A DNA stretch of 61,740 nucleotides, taken from NCBI GenBank assembly GCA_020852715.1, contig JADZAE010000079.1, forward strand, positions 1 through 61,740, in the 5' to 3' direction. Of this stretch, positions 1 to 9,807 are shown one piece after another (positions within the stretch are counted from its first letter, which is position 1; every line of letters begins with the position of its first letter). This stretch comes from Deltaproteobacteria bacterium. GTDB taxonomy: Bacteria; Bdellovibrionota_C; UBA2361; SZUA-149; JADZAE01. The notes under the pieces are model-generated. The model ran no database searches. It worked only from the letters and a program-made list of their open reading frames with translations, and was not told where the DNA came from. The position numbers were made by a program, and so were the translations under genes.

Positions 1-160
1 AGAGAAAGTGCAAATTCTATCATGGCTCGGAGAATATAAATCTCCATTTAGAAGCCGCATATACGCACGCATCCTCACCTTCCCACCAGTATTTAGTCTT
101 TGACATCCACGGCGGGTCCATATACGCACTCCAAGGCGCTGCAAATATTACGAGCGTCAG

Positions 161-190
161 TGGCGCTAACGCGATGTGATTTTTATGTGC
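161..190 (+). repeat. Family B tail fragment
   Basis: A 20-bp block at 161-180 matches 4521-4540 at 19 of 20 positions and resembles 13522-13536. It is the tail of the family B repeat, left close to the stop of the O-antigen ligase-like gene. The rest of 1-210 holds no gene I can support; the 11-mer CATATACGCAC occurs twice there (near 58 and 119). Confidence 0.45.
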
Positions 191-210
191 ATGTATCAGA
201 AACGTGGTCC

Positions 211-1812
211 TTACCCTTGTCGTTCACCAAGAAGGCGAACTAGGCAGGCAAGACAAATTGTCCAGGTGAGGCTGATCGCCGGGAGATAGAGGGGAAAATC
301 GACAAGGCCATGTATAAGCGGCACCAGGCCGGCGATAAATAATCCGATTATTTCCAATCTTTGTGTAAAAATTATTTCCTTTTTCCAAAGGCCATATCCT
401 CTAGCAAAAAGACTAATCATCGTGGCAGCGATTAGTAATAACCCGATTACTCCTACTTCTCCCAGTAGTTGCAAAATATCATTATGTGCATAATCGAGAC
501 GAAGTCCGGCTAATTTATCCGGAGCATAATACATAGAAACTAGCGGCCAGCATCCCAGCCCAACACCCACTAGCCAATAATCTTTAATGACACCAACTGC
601 GGTTTGCACAAGTAACATGCGAAACTCATCGTAGCCCGAAGCCAGTCCGTAGGCCAAACGGTCAAAAAGCAATTTCTCCTGATCTTGGCTAAGCACAGAG
701 GCCACCACGACTACCCCCAACAGAAGCATTATTACTCGCCAACTATAACTACGCTTGCGCGTCTCTAACGACAACTCAGCTCTTGAAACAAAGCGTGCGT
801 ATGTCCAGTAGAGAATAATTGTTCCCAGCAGCATCAAAGCAATACCTGCTCGCGAAAGAGTCAAAAGATTAGTAATCGCCAACAGACAACAAACGGCTCC
901 GTACATTAAGGGTAAGGCTAGCCGCTGCGGGTTGCGCATCACTTGCAGCACAGAATCTATGCGCATATCCTCGCCAAAGGACATTGATAGCAATTGCAGC
1001 AATCTTAGAAATCTTTCAGCGGAGAGGATGAAGGCCATTGTTAGAAAACAGGCTAGATGATTGGGGTTGACAAAAGGCCAATGTAATCTTGTTTTTCCTC
1101 GCGGCCACATATCTTCTACTTTCCATATCCCGTAAAGACTATCCAAATGCAGCGACCAGTGCACAATGGAAATCACCGAACAAAGTAAAGCTGCAAAGAT
1201 AATGCTCGAACAAAGCAAGTTCACCAGCGGGTCGATTTGACTGGCACGCACCAGTAAGGTTCTTTCTTCTACTTTGCGTCTTTGGCGCGGTTGCCAGAGT
1301 TTTAATGTCCTATCCATGCGCGGCAACCCAATCACCCAGAGAAAAGTGATTAGCATTACGCTGATCCACAAAAGACTATCGGTTGAGGCGGCACGCTCAA
1401 GGCTAATACTTTTGGCCGGCACCTCGGCGCTAAAATAAAAATCATAAGCAGCGGGAGAGAGATTTTTTACTAGCCAATCGGGTAAAGGTACCATCTCAAA
1501 GAGAGCAAACAAAATAAAGGCCAACAGCGGCAATAATATAATAGATAAATATCGCAGCGCCACAGCCAGCGCGAGCTGATGGGCAGTTATTAAACTTTGC
1601 AGTATAGCAAACAGCAGCAGCGCAGCCGTGGCCATTTGAATAATCTCGGCTACATAATGAGGGGTTCCGCCTAGAATAAGAGCACTGGCAATAATAGAAA
1701 CAACCAGTAATCCGACAAATATTTTATCTGTAAGCAATAAGCTTTTAAACCAACTCCCGGACCGGTCGGAGAAGGTGTCAGTCGAATTTTCATTTGCTTG
1801 ATCAAGCGCCAT
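211..1812 (-). CDS. O-antigen ligase / polysaccharide polymerase-like membrane protein
   Basis: A 533-residue multi-spanning inner-membrane protein of the O-antigen ligase/Wzy_C type, which joins or polymerises undecaprenyl-linked glycans on the periplasmic face. About ten to twelve hydrophobic segments are visible. Family-like motifs are WPFVNPNHLACF near residue 245, LSRAG near 318, and in the large periplasmic loop HNDILQLLGEVG near 442, whose histidine matches the position conserved in WaaL-type ligases. It is divergent from the Wzc-like kinase gene 200 bp away, which supports a role in capsule, exopolysaccharide or O-antigen assembly. Whether it is a ligase or a polymerase cannot be told from sequence alone, since the families share this fold. 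The ATG start gives a polar N-terminal tail of about 24 residues before the first membrane segment. Confidence 0.8.
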   Translation of the reverse strand: MALDQANENSTDTFSDRSGSWFKSLLLTDKIFVGLLVVSIIASALILGGTPHYVAEIIQMATAALLLFAILQSLITAHQLALAVALRYLSIILLPLLAFILFALFEMVPLPDWLVKNLSPAAYDFYFSAEVPAKSISLERAASTDSLLWISVMLITFLWVIGLPRMDRTLKLWQPRQRRKVEERTLLVRASQIDPLVNLLCSSIIFAALLCSVISIVHWSLHLDSLYGIWKVEDMWPRGKTRLHWPFVNPNHLACFLTMAFILSAERFLRLLQLLSMSFGEDMRIDSVLQVMRNPQRLALPLMYGAVCCLLAITNLLTLSRAGIALMLLGTIILYWTYARFVSRAELSLETRKRSYSWRVIMLLLGVVVVASVLSQDQEKLLFDRLAYGLASGYDEFRMLLVQTAVGVIKDYWLVGVGLGCWPLVSMYYAPDKLAGLRLDYAHNDILQLLGEVGVIGLLLIAATMISLFARGYGLWKKEIIFTQRLEIIGLFIAGLVPLIHGLVDFPLYLPAISLTWTICLACLVRLLGERQG

Positions 1813-2008
1813 GAGAATATTTGATTATTTTGCCGTGCCTATCAGCCAGAGCACGGGTTATGCGTTTAAATCCGACTACCTTTAACTACATTACTTTCAG
1901 ATAGTTTTTCGTTGGCCTAATACCAAAAAAAGGCTAGACTCGCATCATCTTTGATTCAGAGAGCGCAAACCAAGTTAATAATTTGTAATCAAGAAGAGTC
2001 GTTTTGTC

Positions 2009-4315
2009 GTGAATAACTTCCCCCAACCCTACAAACCAACAGCTTATTACCTAGGAAACGCAGCTGCTTCTCTTAATGAAGGCCCGAAAGAAACGCAGCA
2101 AAACAATAATTTAGCTGAACTGCTAAGCCGTATCTACTTAGTTACTCTGCGCTATCGCTTTTTTATTCTCGCCTTTTCGCTATTTACCTTCTGTTCTGTA
2201 GCTTTATATGTGTTTCTTGTTACGCCCCAGTATGCGGCCAAAGCTCTGGTCAAAGTTGACGCTTTCCCTTCTATTTTTTCCGAGGAAGACAATTCTTTTG
2301 AGCGCTTAAACCGGGGGAATCAAACCGAACAACTTAATACTTATCTAAACTTGGCTACTTCTCTTCCTGTAATCGACCAAGCGTTGTCGGTTAATGACAC
2401 GGCCAGGTTTTTAAAACCCTATACTGGCGTCACCCATCAAAGCGAAACTTTGTCTGCCACCAGGTCTTTGGATGGATCATATCCTTACCGTAACGACCTA
2501 ACCCTGATTTCTGCTTATCGCGCCATGATCTCTGCCGAAGTAGTCAAAAAAACTAACCTCATTCGCTTAACAGTTAAGGCTAGCGACCCGATCATCGCCA
2601 CCACTTTGGTTAACAATCATGTGCAGAGTTTTATCGATCAACTAAACAGTCAGCGCCAGTCCACGGTTAATCAGGCTCTGGAATTCTTAAACAAAGAATC
2701 AGAGCAACTTGCCGCCAAAGTGACAGAAGCCGAAAGAAAGTTAGCGGCGTTTGCCGAGCAGAATGGCATCGTAACCGTGCAAAAAGACGAGCACATCGTT
2801 ACCAAAAAACTGGGTGTTTTAAATCAACTCCTTGTCGAAGCAACAGAAAAGCGCATTAAGTCCGAAACCAAGCTGCGCGAAGCGAGAATTAACAAGGAAA
2901 ACAATCCCGATCTTGCCGAAAACAATGTGATCATTGAGCTAAAAAATGCGCTACGCTCTGCCGAAACTGACTATGCTACACTGGCCGCTAAATTCACTCC
3001 TGAATATCCAAAAATGCAGGAAGCCCGGGCAAAAGTTATTTCCCTGCAAGAAGAGCTAAATCGACAATACGATATCGCTCTTAACTCTCTGGATGCCGAA
3101 TTTAAAGCCAATGCCCAGACAGAAAAAGAAATTTCGCAGCAAGTAGAGTTACAAAAAAGCAAGGCTTTTGAACTGGCCCGACGATTGGGCCCTTATAAGT
3201 CGTTGGAGCGTGAATACGATTCGCTACAGAAGCTTTACAATTCCGTTTTGCAAAAACTAAAAGAGGGGCAGATCGCCGCCCAGAATAATCTCAGTTCGAT
3301 TAGTCTTGTCGAGCCCGCAGCTGTAGGCGTTTTGGTTCATCCGAATATTTCATTAGCATTTTTGCTGACTATTGTTCTTGCTCCATCATTTGCTATTTTC
3401 ATCGCTATCGTCTTTGACAGCATGGATAATTCTATCCATACCCCGGAAGAAGCTGAAGGCTTATTAGACATCCCAACTCTAGGTGTCATTCCTTTATTCT
3501 CTTCGGAAAACTACGCCACCGGTAATCAGTTATCTTTGATCGAGCAAGGAACGCTAAAGACGGACGATCTTCCGACAAAGCAAGCCAGCAATAAAAATCT
3601 CAAATCAGCTGATTGTGGAAATTTCTTTGATAGTCCTATTGTCATGGTCTCGCAGCAGAATTTAGAGGCAGAATCATTTCGCAGCATTCGCACAGCAATC
3701 ATGCTTTCCACTGTCGATCGTTCAATGAGAACAATTGCTTTTACCAGTGCCCAGAAAGGAGAAGGTAAAAGCACTGTTACGGCTAACCTGGCTGTTGCTT
3801 TTGCACAAGCAGACATGAAAGTCATTCTCATTGACGCTGATTTGCGGCGCCCGAGTCTGCACACAACAATGAATGTCGAGGCTAATGTTCCGGGTCTAGT
3901 GAACTTGCTTACCGGGGACAAACCGTTATCCTCGGTGATCACTAATAGCGGCATTAAGAATCTTGATATTATCACTGCCGGACCCGTTCCTCCCAATCCC
4001 GCGGAGCTGATCGGTTCATCGAAAATGGCGCAGATTGTTGATGGTTTAAAAACGAAATATGATTACGTCTTTATTGATACGCCACCGTTACTGCCGGTAA
4101 CAGATGCTTTATTGCTGGCGCATATTTGCGATGGAGTAATTTTGGTAATTAAAGGGCAAGAGACCTCAAGGAAACTGGTGGCCCGAGCAACTAATATGCT
4201 CAAACAATCGCGGGCTAAAATCGCCGGGCTTATCCTTAATAAGCTCACTGAACACGGCGCTTACTATCATTATTATCGAGAAGCTTATCGCTATTATCGT
4301 AACAACGCTGCCTAA
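2009..4315 (+). CDS. Wzc-like polysaccharide co-polymerase with BY-type tyrosine autokinase
   Basis: A 768-residue inner-membrane protein controlling polysaccharide chain length and export. It has a Wzz-type N-terminal domain with a membrane segment near residues 50-72, a long periplasmic coiled-coil region (about 215-430) with the GNVR-like end, and a second membrane segment near 448-468. A cytoplasmic BY-kinase domain follows: Walker A SAQKGEGKST near 579-588, Walker A' VILIDADLRRP near 605-615 and Walker B VFIDTPPLLP near 687. The C-terminus carries a tyrosine cluster (YYHYYREAYRYY, about 755-766), the usual autophosphorylation tail, so kinase and co-polymerase are fused as in proteobacterial Wzc. 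The start is GTG, chosen because AAGAAGAG lies about 10 bases upstream. It probably works with the divergent ligase/polymerase-like gene. Confidence 0.92.
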   Translation: MNNFPQPYKPTAYYLGNAAASLNEGPKETQQNNNLAELLSRIYLVTLRYRFFILAFSLFTFCSVALYVFLVTPQYAAKALVKVDAFPSIFSEEDNSFERLNRGNQTEQLNTYLNLATSLPVIDQALSVNDTARFLKPYTGVTHQSETLSATRSLDGSYPYRNDLTLISAYRAMISAEVVKKTNLIRLTVKASDPIIATTLVNNHVQSFIDQLNSQRQSTVNQALEFLNKESEQLAAKVTEAERKLAAFAEQNGIVTVQKDEHIVTKKLGVLNQLLVEATEKRIKSETKLREARINKENNPDLAENNVIIELKNALRSAETDYATLAAKFTPEYPKMQEARAKVISLQEELNRQYDIALNSLDAEFKANAQTEKEISQQVELQKSKAFELARRLGPYKSLEREYDSLQKLYNSVLQKLKEGQIAAQNNLSSISLVEPAAVGVLVHPNISLAFLLTIVLAPSFAIFIAIVFDSMDNSIHTPEEAEGLLDIPTLGVIPLFSSENYATGNQLSLIEQGTLKTDDLPTKQASNKNLKSADCGNFFDSPIVMVSQQNLEAESFRSIRTAIMLSTVDRSMRTIAFTSAQKGEGKSTVTANLAVAFAQADMKVILIDADLRRPSLHTTMNVEANVPGLVNLLTGDKPLSSVITNSGIKNLDIITAGPVPPNPAELIGSSKMAQIVDGLKTKYDYVFIDTPPLLPVTDALLLAHICDGVILVIKGQETSRKLVARATNMLKQSRAKIAGLILNKLTEHGAYYHYYREAYRYYRNNAA

Positions 4316-4406
4316 CAGGGAACGGTAGTAAAAGTCAGACGATTCGCGAACTAGCACCCGTTACCTTTTTCACCAAATAACTTTCTCGGCGCTTGGGGAA
4401 CGCTAG

Positions 4407-4545
4407 ATATGTTGTAAGCGCCAGCGAACAACTGGGTCGTCTGCGCGCCAGATCTTCCGGCCTTCAGCCTCCAAATCATGGCACGCGTTCCACAGCGTTC
4501 GCGGCGTTTTCTTATGCCGATGGCGCTAACGCGAGGTGATCCTTA
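4407..4545 (+). repeat. Family B repeat, copy B1
   Basis: This block shares the TTGT.AGCGCCAG.GAACAACTGG segment and the AGATCTTCCGGCCTTCAGCC segment with copy B4 (42612-42770). It shares the CGCG..GTTCCA.AGCGT.CGCGGC hairpin and the TGGCGCTAACGCG tail with copy B2. It lies between the wzc-like stop and the convergent nuclease gene. The rest of 4316-4631 shows no gene, and no terminal inverted repeat is evident here. Confidence 0.65.
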
Positions 4546-4631
4546 TACTGGGATTAAAAGAATTTAGTGTTCGCTGACCTAAAGAGATGGACAGAGTTTT
4601 TTAGGTTCATTAAAGGTGGTGGCATCTACCC

Positions 4632-5540
4632 TTAAACTCTTTGTACTTGTTTCCACTCTTTGAGGAAGCTCTGGAGGTGAGCATACTCTTCCTCTGCTCT
4701 TTTTTCTTCCAGGTAGGTCTGTAAGGTTTTGAGCTCTTCTTCCTTGAACTGTTCTAGGGTGAACAAACCTCCAGCGTAGCCCATAGCAGCAAACAATAAA
4801 TATGTGCTGATCGCATCATAGTCATTGTAATCGCGAATGGCTTTAAACCGGCGTTCTTTCCACAAGTCGTAAACACCGCTACCGGATGTTTCCATTTTGC
4901 CGGGAAAGCCCATCTGTGTGAGCATTTCGTTGAGCGAAGGCACAGCTTTTCCGGTGTTTCCTAAACTGAGGACTTTCATCAGATCGACAAACCAGGGATT
5001 ATCCCTGTGGTAAATTGATGGTTCATTCCAGCCCTGAGTGGGACGTTTGCCGAATTTTCCTAGCGGCACCCCAACTATCACTGCCCGCTGCAGGATGACC
5101 GAAAGATCAAACCCGCTGCCGTTATAAGTGAAGGTCTGAGTATTGCCAAAATTCGTTTCATACAGACGGAGAAAAGAAGAAAGCACTTCGCGTTCAGCTA
5201 CTATCGCATCTTTCTCACTTTCCGAGTCCTCTCGCTTATCGCATTTCTGGCAAGTCTTGACGCTAGGAAAAGATACTAAGGAAAATTCCGGGTCTTTTTG
5301 CTCCTGCTTCTCTCTGATCAGACAGCTAATTGTGACAACTCGGTGAAAGCAATGCTTAGGAAAAGGTTGCGTGACCTCATTTCCTCCGCCATGCTCCTTT
5401 TTGCGGAGTTCGGCGTACATTTCTTCCACAGCGCTTTCATCACCACGCTTTTCGAGTTTCATTGCTCGCTTGATACCCCAAGCACAGGGAACCGTCTCAA
5501 TGTCGGCAAATATCATGCGCGACTTGGAATTTGAAAACAT
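4632..5540 (-). CDS. PolB-like 3'-5' exonuclease family protein
   Basis: A 302-residue DEDD-type exonuclease resembling the predicted PolB-like 3'-5' exonuclease family (Pfam DNA_pol_B_exo2). The three exonuclease motifs are readable: Exo I FADIETVP (about 10-17, D and E), Exo II TYNGSGFDLS (about 137-146) and Exo III YNDYDAISTY (about 238-247). There is no polymerase domain, so this is a stand-alone proofreading-like nuclease acting on DNA or RNA; the substrate is unknown. The C-terminal 40 residues are charged and helical. The first ATG is preceded by GAAAGGAGG, a strong ribosome-binding site, so I keep it over the methionine eight residues later. It may be transcribed alone. Confidence 0.8.
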   Translation of the reverse strand: MFSNSKSRMIFADIETVPCAWGIKRAMKLEKRGDESAVEEMYAELRKKEHGGGNEVTQPFPKHCFHRVVTISCLIREKQEQKDPEFSLVSFPSVKTCQKCDKREDSESEKDAIVAEREVLSSFLRLYETNFGNTQTFTYNGSGFDLSVILQRAVIVGVPLGKFGKRPTQGWNEPSIYHRDNPWFVDLMKVLSLGNTGKAVPSLNEMLTQMGFPGKMETSGSGVYDLWKERRFKAIRDYNDYDAISTYLLFAAMGYAGGLFTLEQFKEEELKTLQTYLEEKRAEEEYAHLQSFLKEWKQVQRV

Positions 5541-5642
5541 TTTTAACCTCCTTTCTTACTATTGGCTGCCACCGAGGCAACAGAGACTATTTTCTCCCAA
5601 CTCGCTAATAGCCCTTGATCTCTCTACCCCACTTTGCGAAAA

Positions 5643-6593
5643 TCAAAACAACATCAGACTTGCCGCTCTGTTTAACCTGTCCCAAATAGCAGCAAACTGT
5701 TCGTCTAAGAGGGTGTCTCCTACAGAGTATAATATGTAATCACCTTCCTGATCGGCCAAGCGACGAAACTCAGCGTATAACACACGGGCAGCCAAAGCCG
5801 CCTCCTGAGGAAGTTTGAGTTCAACAAAATGCTCAGGCCTAACCCCTAAGCGAGTGCTAATATTCTCCCTCTGCCCAGTAGTCAATTGTCCTTGGCCCTT
5901 TTTAATGACCAAGGGTTTACGCGGCATATAATGCTCTTTAAAGTTACCGGGTGAAGCCATGCTACTAAGATACGAAACTTTTACCTCTATCCCCGCCCCT
6001 TTAGCTGCTTGGGCTATCTGTTCGGCACTGACCATTCCCGGCCGGTAAATCAACACTTCAGTGGCGTTTATTCCTAGAACAGTTGACTCCACTCCAATTT
6101 GGCAGGGGCCGCCATCCAGAACAAAAACACTTTCCGAAGTAAACTCGGCACGCACATGTTCAGCAGCAGTGGGGCTGGTTTTCCCGAATTTATTAGCGCT
6201 TGGCGCTGCCAAGGGAACTCCTGCTTGGCTAATTACTTGCTGCGCTAGGGGATGCGCCGGACAGCGCACGCCAACTGTCTCCAAGTCGGCAGTAATTAGC
6301 GAATCAATATGCAGCTGCTTTTTTAGCACTATAGTTAGCGGCCCCGGCCAGAACTTTTCAGCAAGCACTTGCGCCAGCTGTGGCCAATCGGCCACCACTT
6401 CTTTTGCTTGTTCTATACCGGTAACATGCACAATCAGCGGATCAAAAAAAGGCCTTTCTTTAAGTAAGAATATTTTCTTAACTGCTTGGGGAATGTTAAT
6501 CGCCGCGGCTAGGCCATAAACCGTTTCCGTGGGTAGCCCAATCAGTCCTCCGCTTTTAAGGACGTCTACTGCTTTATCTATCTGCTCTTGCAT
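5643..6593 (-). CDS. tsaC: Threonylcarbamoyl-AMP synthase, two-domain Sua5 type
   Basis: Makes threonylcarbamoyl-AMP from threonine, bicarbonate and ATP, the first step of the universal t6A37 tRNA modification. The YrdC-type domain fills the first 200 residues: GLIGLPTETVYGLAA near 16-30, KERPFFDPLIVHV near 46, PGPLTIVLKK near 83 and APSANKFGKTSPTAAEHV near 130. The linker SPGNFKEHYMPRKP (about 213) and a C-terminal domain make it the longer Sua5 type (316 residues) rather than the short TsaC. The next gene upstream on the same strand (TraB-like) ends 29 bp away, so the two may be cotranscribed. Confidence 0.92.
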   Translation of the reverse strand: MQEQIDKAVDVLKSGGLIGLPTETVYGLAAAINIPQAVKKIFLLKERPFFDPLIVHVTGIEQAKEVVADWPQLAQVLAEKFWPGPLTIVLKKQLHIDSLITADLETVGVRCPAHPLAQQVISQAGVPLAAPSANKFGKTSPTAAEHVRAEFTSESVFVLDGGPCQIGVESTVLGINATEVLIYRPGMVSAEQIAQAAKGAGIEVKVSYLSSMASPGNFKEHYMPRKPLVIKKGQGQLTTGQRENISTRLGVRPEHFVELKLPQEAALAARVLYAEFRRLADQEGDYILYSVGDTLLDEQFAAIWDRLNRAASLMLF

Positions 6594-6621
6594 AAAAGGC
6601 TACTTCCCGAACTACTTGTTG

Positions 6622-7488
6622 TTATGGTTGTGGCATTCTTAGATTCCAGGCACGCAACCACTCTTCGCCGGCCGGACGAACATCAAGCTTACGCATCAGC
6701 GCCTCTTCCATATCCGTCATGTGGCCGGCACCGTAGAAAATCGCTATTCTCCTGCGCCCTCTTTTTAGTTCCTTTTCCAGAACTTGCATCACCCGCTCAT
6801 TGCGACCGTGAATCAAGGCACTACCTTGATTGCCGTTTAGGGTCTCGAGAATTTTGTCGCTTCCGGCCAACTGGTCGGCAAACATTCGTCTTAAACGAAT
6901 TGTCCTAGCCGGAGAAGGAGCGCGCATTAACTCCATCAACATGCGCCAATTTTGCTGTTGTTGCGGTGGGCTATTGCCTTCTTCCATACTTGCGCCGATT
7001 AATCTTAGCATGATTTGTGTAAAGCTTTCATTGCGAGTGCGCATCGCCGTTACCAGCTCTGTCGGCGAATAGTCAGCATGAACAAAATTAGAAGCATGAT
7101 AATTAACGCTTTCCAATTGGAATTTAAAACCCAGCAAATCAACAATAGAAAGCTGCATGCTAGAAATCATAGACTTATCCTCGGCCACCGGATGCTTGGA
7201 AAGCTGATCGGGAAAGGCCACCAGCTCATACAGCACTGCGTCGTAAGATCGAAAACGATTATTAAGGTCAGCATAGTAATCTTCTTCGGCAACATGAATA
7301 GCGGCAATCAAATCAATCTGAATTGTTTTTTGCCGGTATTGGCCACTAAAACGCTGCACCAGCGTCTTTAATGCTTCAAAATCCCCGGCTTTATCCTTTA
7401 CTACGCGGATATAATCACTGGCCGAAGCCACCAAAGGGGCAATAAAAAGTAAGCCAACAAGCGTTAAAGTGAATATTCTGCGATACAT
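6622..7488 (-). CDS. TraB/TIKI-like secreted protein
   Basis: A 288-residue protein with an N-terminal signal peptide (hydrophobic stretch about 5-22 ending ASA), so probably periplasmic or anchored. The mature part resembles the TraB/GumN/TIKI superfamily: an early histidine-containing strand AAIHVAEEDYY (about 63), an acidic VLYELVAF strand (about 85) and a late FYGAGHMTDMEEAL motif (about 253), the pattern of paired His/Glu residues typical of these putative metalloproteases. The ending EEWLRAWNL is also seen in this group. Substrate and role are unknown. I infer the family from motif order only. Confidence 0.6.
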   Translation of the reverse strand: MYRRIFTLTLVGLLFIAPLVASASDYIRVVKDKAGDFEALKTLVQRFSGQYRQKTIQIDLIAAIHVAEEDYYADLNNRFRSYDAVLYELVAFPDQLSKHPVAEDKSMISSMQLSIVDLLGFKFQLESVNYHASNFVHADYSPTELVTAMRTRNESFTQIMLRLIGASMEEGNSPPQQQQNWRMLMELMRAPSPARTIRLRRMFADQLAGSDKILETLNGNQGSALIHGRNERVMQVLEKELKRGRRRIAIFYGAGHMTDMEEALMRKLDVRPAGEEWLRAWNLRMPQP

Positions 7489-7593
7489 TTGACTATAAAT
7501 TTAATTTTAAGGAAACTGGTTGCCATATCAGACAACTTCTAATAGTTACAGTTTCTTTAGATATTTGCAATATTTGCCTAGTATTTTTCTCGT

Positions 7594-9807
7594 ATGGCTA
7601 TATCTGACGAAGTTTACACTTTCCTGGAAAATGAGCGCAGAGCCTTTGAGCATGTCATGGAGGTTTTGCACAAGCAGCGTGCTAGCAAAGCGGAACGCCT
7701 ATCTATCGAGCAAGAAAGATCCCGTGATTTGACCAGCACCTTAGTTGGCCTGCGCCGCGACGAAGATAAACAATTACTTGCCTCAGACGAGCGCGTAAGT
7801 CATGCCCTCAGGGAGCAAAGTCAAAGCGATTTAAAAACCTTAGATAAATTATTAAAGAGTCCTTATTTTGCCCGTTTGCTAGTCGAAGAGCAGACGCCCC
7901 GCGGCCCCAAGCGGTTTGAATATAAAATCGGTCATTATTCTAATCCCGACTGTGCCATCGTTGACTGGCGCCGCGGCCCACTGGCCAAGCTCTACTACGA
8001 GTATCAGGAGGGTGATGAATATTCGGAATTGATTCAGGGGCGGGAGCGCCAGGGCGTTGTTATTTCTCGAACTAAGGTCACCATTAATAAAGGAATTCTG
8101 GAGCGCGTCTCCTGCGCGCATGGCTATTTTCATTGGACGGGCAGCGTTTGGGAAGAAGAAAGCCGCTCTTTTTCGGCCGCAACCGCCGGTGGCTTACCAA
8201 CTATTACCGCCTTGCTATCTGCCGATCAGTTCCGCTTAATCACACATGATGCTAAAACCGCTATCTTACTCGATGGTATTGCCGGATCAGGAAAAACAAC
8301 TGTCGCACTCTACCGCTTGGCTTGGCTTATTGAGAATTCAAGTCCGCAATTAACCCAGGAAAACTGTTTGATCTTGGTTATTAACAAGATAATGTCTTCC
8401 TATATTAAAGATACTTTGCAAGCGCTGAATTTGACTGGTGTGCAAATCTCCACTTATTCCACTTGGGTAGAATCGCAAGTTAAACGGATATTGAAAGCTA
8501 GCCAGCCGGATTTTGAAATACACCGCCCGGAGCTCGCCCCACCGCCGGGCGCACTGCGTGTCAAATCCTCCTTAGCTATGCTCACGGCACTAGAAAGATA
8601 CTGCGAAGAGCAACGCGACAATCTGCTTTCTTATTTGGATAATCTTGTTCCCTGGTCAGAATTATCTGCCGCCACGCAAAAACAAACTGCACTTTGTCGC
8701 CAAGGGGCCATCGGCACAGTAGAATATGTGAAAGTGCTGATAAAGGAGATAACGGGCAAGCAAACTTCCTGCTCAGGAATTGATTGGCATGAATTAGTTG
8801 AGCCCCTAAGTGCCGTCAGCAACAAGTTACTTAATTTTGAACAAGACGTCTTAGCAATACTGGGTGACACAAAGAGAATTCTGGAGCATGACGAAACGCG
8901 GCTACTTGACGAGCAAACAATCAAGGATTCTTACAATTACACCAAGCAGACATTTGCTCAGAAAAAAATCGACGACCTTGATGACACGATCATATTAAGA
9001 CTGGCGCAATACAAATACGGCAAAAATAACGCACTGTTAAAATCCTACCAGCATATTATCACTGATGAGGTTCAGGATTACTCAGCTCTTGAGCTGGCAA
9101 CAGTAATTGATTCGGTTAAAGTGGTAACTGATCTTACCTTAGTCGGCGATGTGCAGCAGCAAACAAAGGGGGATTATTTCCCGGGTTGGGATAAGCTACA
9201 AAAGCACTGGCACTTACACGGGGATGACGCCCATTACGTGAAATTAACGATCAGCCATAGATCTCCTCTGCCGGTCATACGTCTAGCAGAATATGTAAAC
9301 AACACGGCGCGCGCCAGCTCGGGGCGGAAGGGCAAAAAACCATTATGGATGCGCTGCCTAAACGAGGAAGACGGTTGCGTCCAGATTATTCGCTGGTTGG
9401 AACGCATGGTGGAAAAATATCCTCAAGCACTCATTGCTATCGTCTGCCCGAAAATGGTCGAAGCAGATTATGCTCTTTCGCTCTTGAGCCCGACTTTTGG
9501 CTCAGCTGTGCGCTTATTTTCTGACCAGCATTTCTCTTTTGAGGAAGGCATTATCGTTACTGCTTGTAGCGAGATTAAAGGTTTAGAATTCCCCTTTGTT
9601 ACGCTCTGGAATCCTAGCCGGCGTAGTTACCCCGACCAAAGAAACAGCCGCAACGCACTGTATGTAGCCATTACCAGGACGCAAGAATATTTATCTATTT
9701 TCAGCTGGGATCAGCCGACCAAACTTCTACCCTCAATTCATTCACGCTTACTACACGGCATCGATAGGCGTGATCTATTAGAAGAGAAGGGCTATGATGA
9801 AGACTAA
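7594..9807 (+). CDS. HelD-like UvrD/Rep superfamily 1A helicase
   Basis: A 737-residue superfamily 1 helicase with the HelD layout. The N-terminal 50 residues look like an antiparallel coiled coil. Residues about 110-135 (YKIGHYSNPDCAIVDWRRGP) match the HelD signature preceding the motor, in which a YIGR-like strand leads to a DWR motif. Motor motifs: Walker A GIAGSGKTT near 229, Walker B with DEVQD near 491, motif III LVGDVQQQT near 512 and motif VI YVAITRTQEY near 690. HelD proteins of Firmicutes and Actinobacteria bind RNA polymerase and recycle stalled complexes; that role here is inference. Related helicase IV is another possibility. The stop overlaps the next gene by 14 bp, so they are translationally coupled. 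No clear Shine-Dalgarno precedes the ATG. Confidence 0.8.
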   Translation: MAISDEVYTFLENERRAFEHVMEVLHKQRASKAERLSIEQERSRDLTSTLVGLRRDEDKQLLASDERVSHALREQSQSDLKTLDKLLKSPYFARLLVEEQTPRGPKRFEYKIGHYSNPDCAIVDWRRGPLAKLYYEYQEGDEYSELIQGRERQGVVISRTKVTINKGILERVSCAHGYFHWTGSVWEEESRSFSAATAGGLPTITALLSADQFRLITHDAKTAILLDGIAGSGKTTVALYRLAWLIENSSPQLTQENCLILVINKIMSSYIKDTLQALNLTGVQISTYSTWVESQVKRILKASQPDFEIHRPELAPPPGALRVKSSLAMLTALERYCEEQRDNLLSYLDNLVPWSELSAATQKQTALCRQGAIGTVEYVKVLIKEITGKQTSCSGIDWHELVEPLSAVSNKLLNFEQDVLAILGDTKRILEHDETRLLDEQTIKDSYNYTKQTFAQKKIDDLDDTIILRLAQYKYGKNNALLKSYQHIITDEVQDYSALELATVIDSVKVVTDLTLVGDVQQQTKGDYFPGWDKLQKHWHLHGDDAHYVKLTISHRSPLPVIRLAEYVNNTARASSGRKGKKPLWMRCLNEEDGCVQIIRWLERMVEKYPQALIAIVCPKMVEADYALSLLSPTFGSAVRLFSDQHFSFEEGIIVTACSEIKGLEFPFVTLWNPSRRSYPDQRNSRNALYVAITRTQEYLSIFSWDQPTKLLPSIHSRLLHGIDRRDLLEEKGYDED

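Noticed and set aside
2971..3162. Antisense open frames inside the wzc-like gene (also 3526-3996 and 4063-4248)
   Set aside because: They lie within a well-supported coding region on the other strand and have no protein features of their own.
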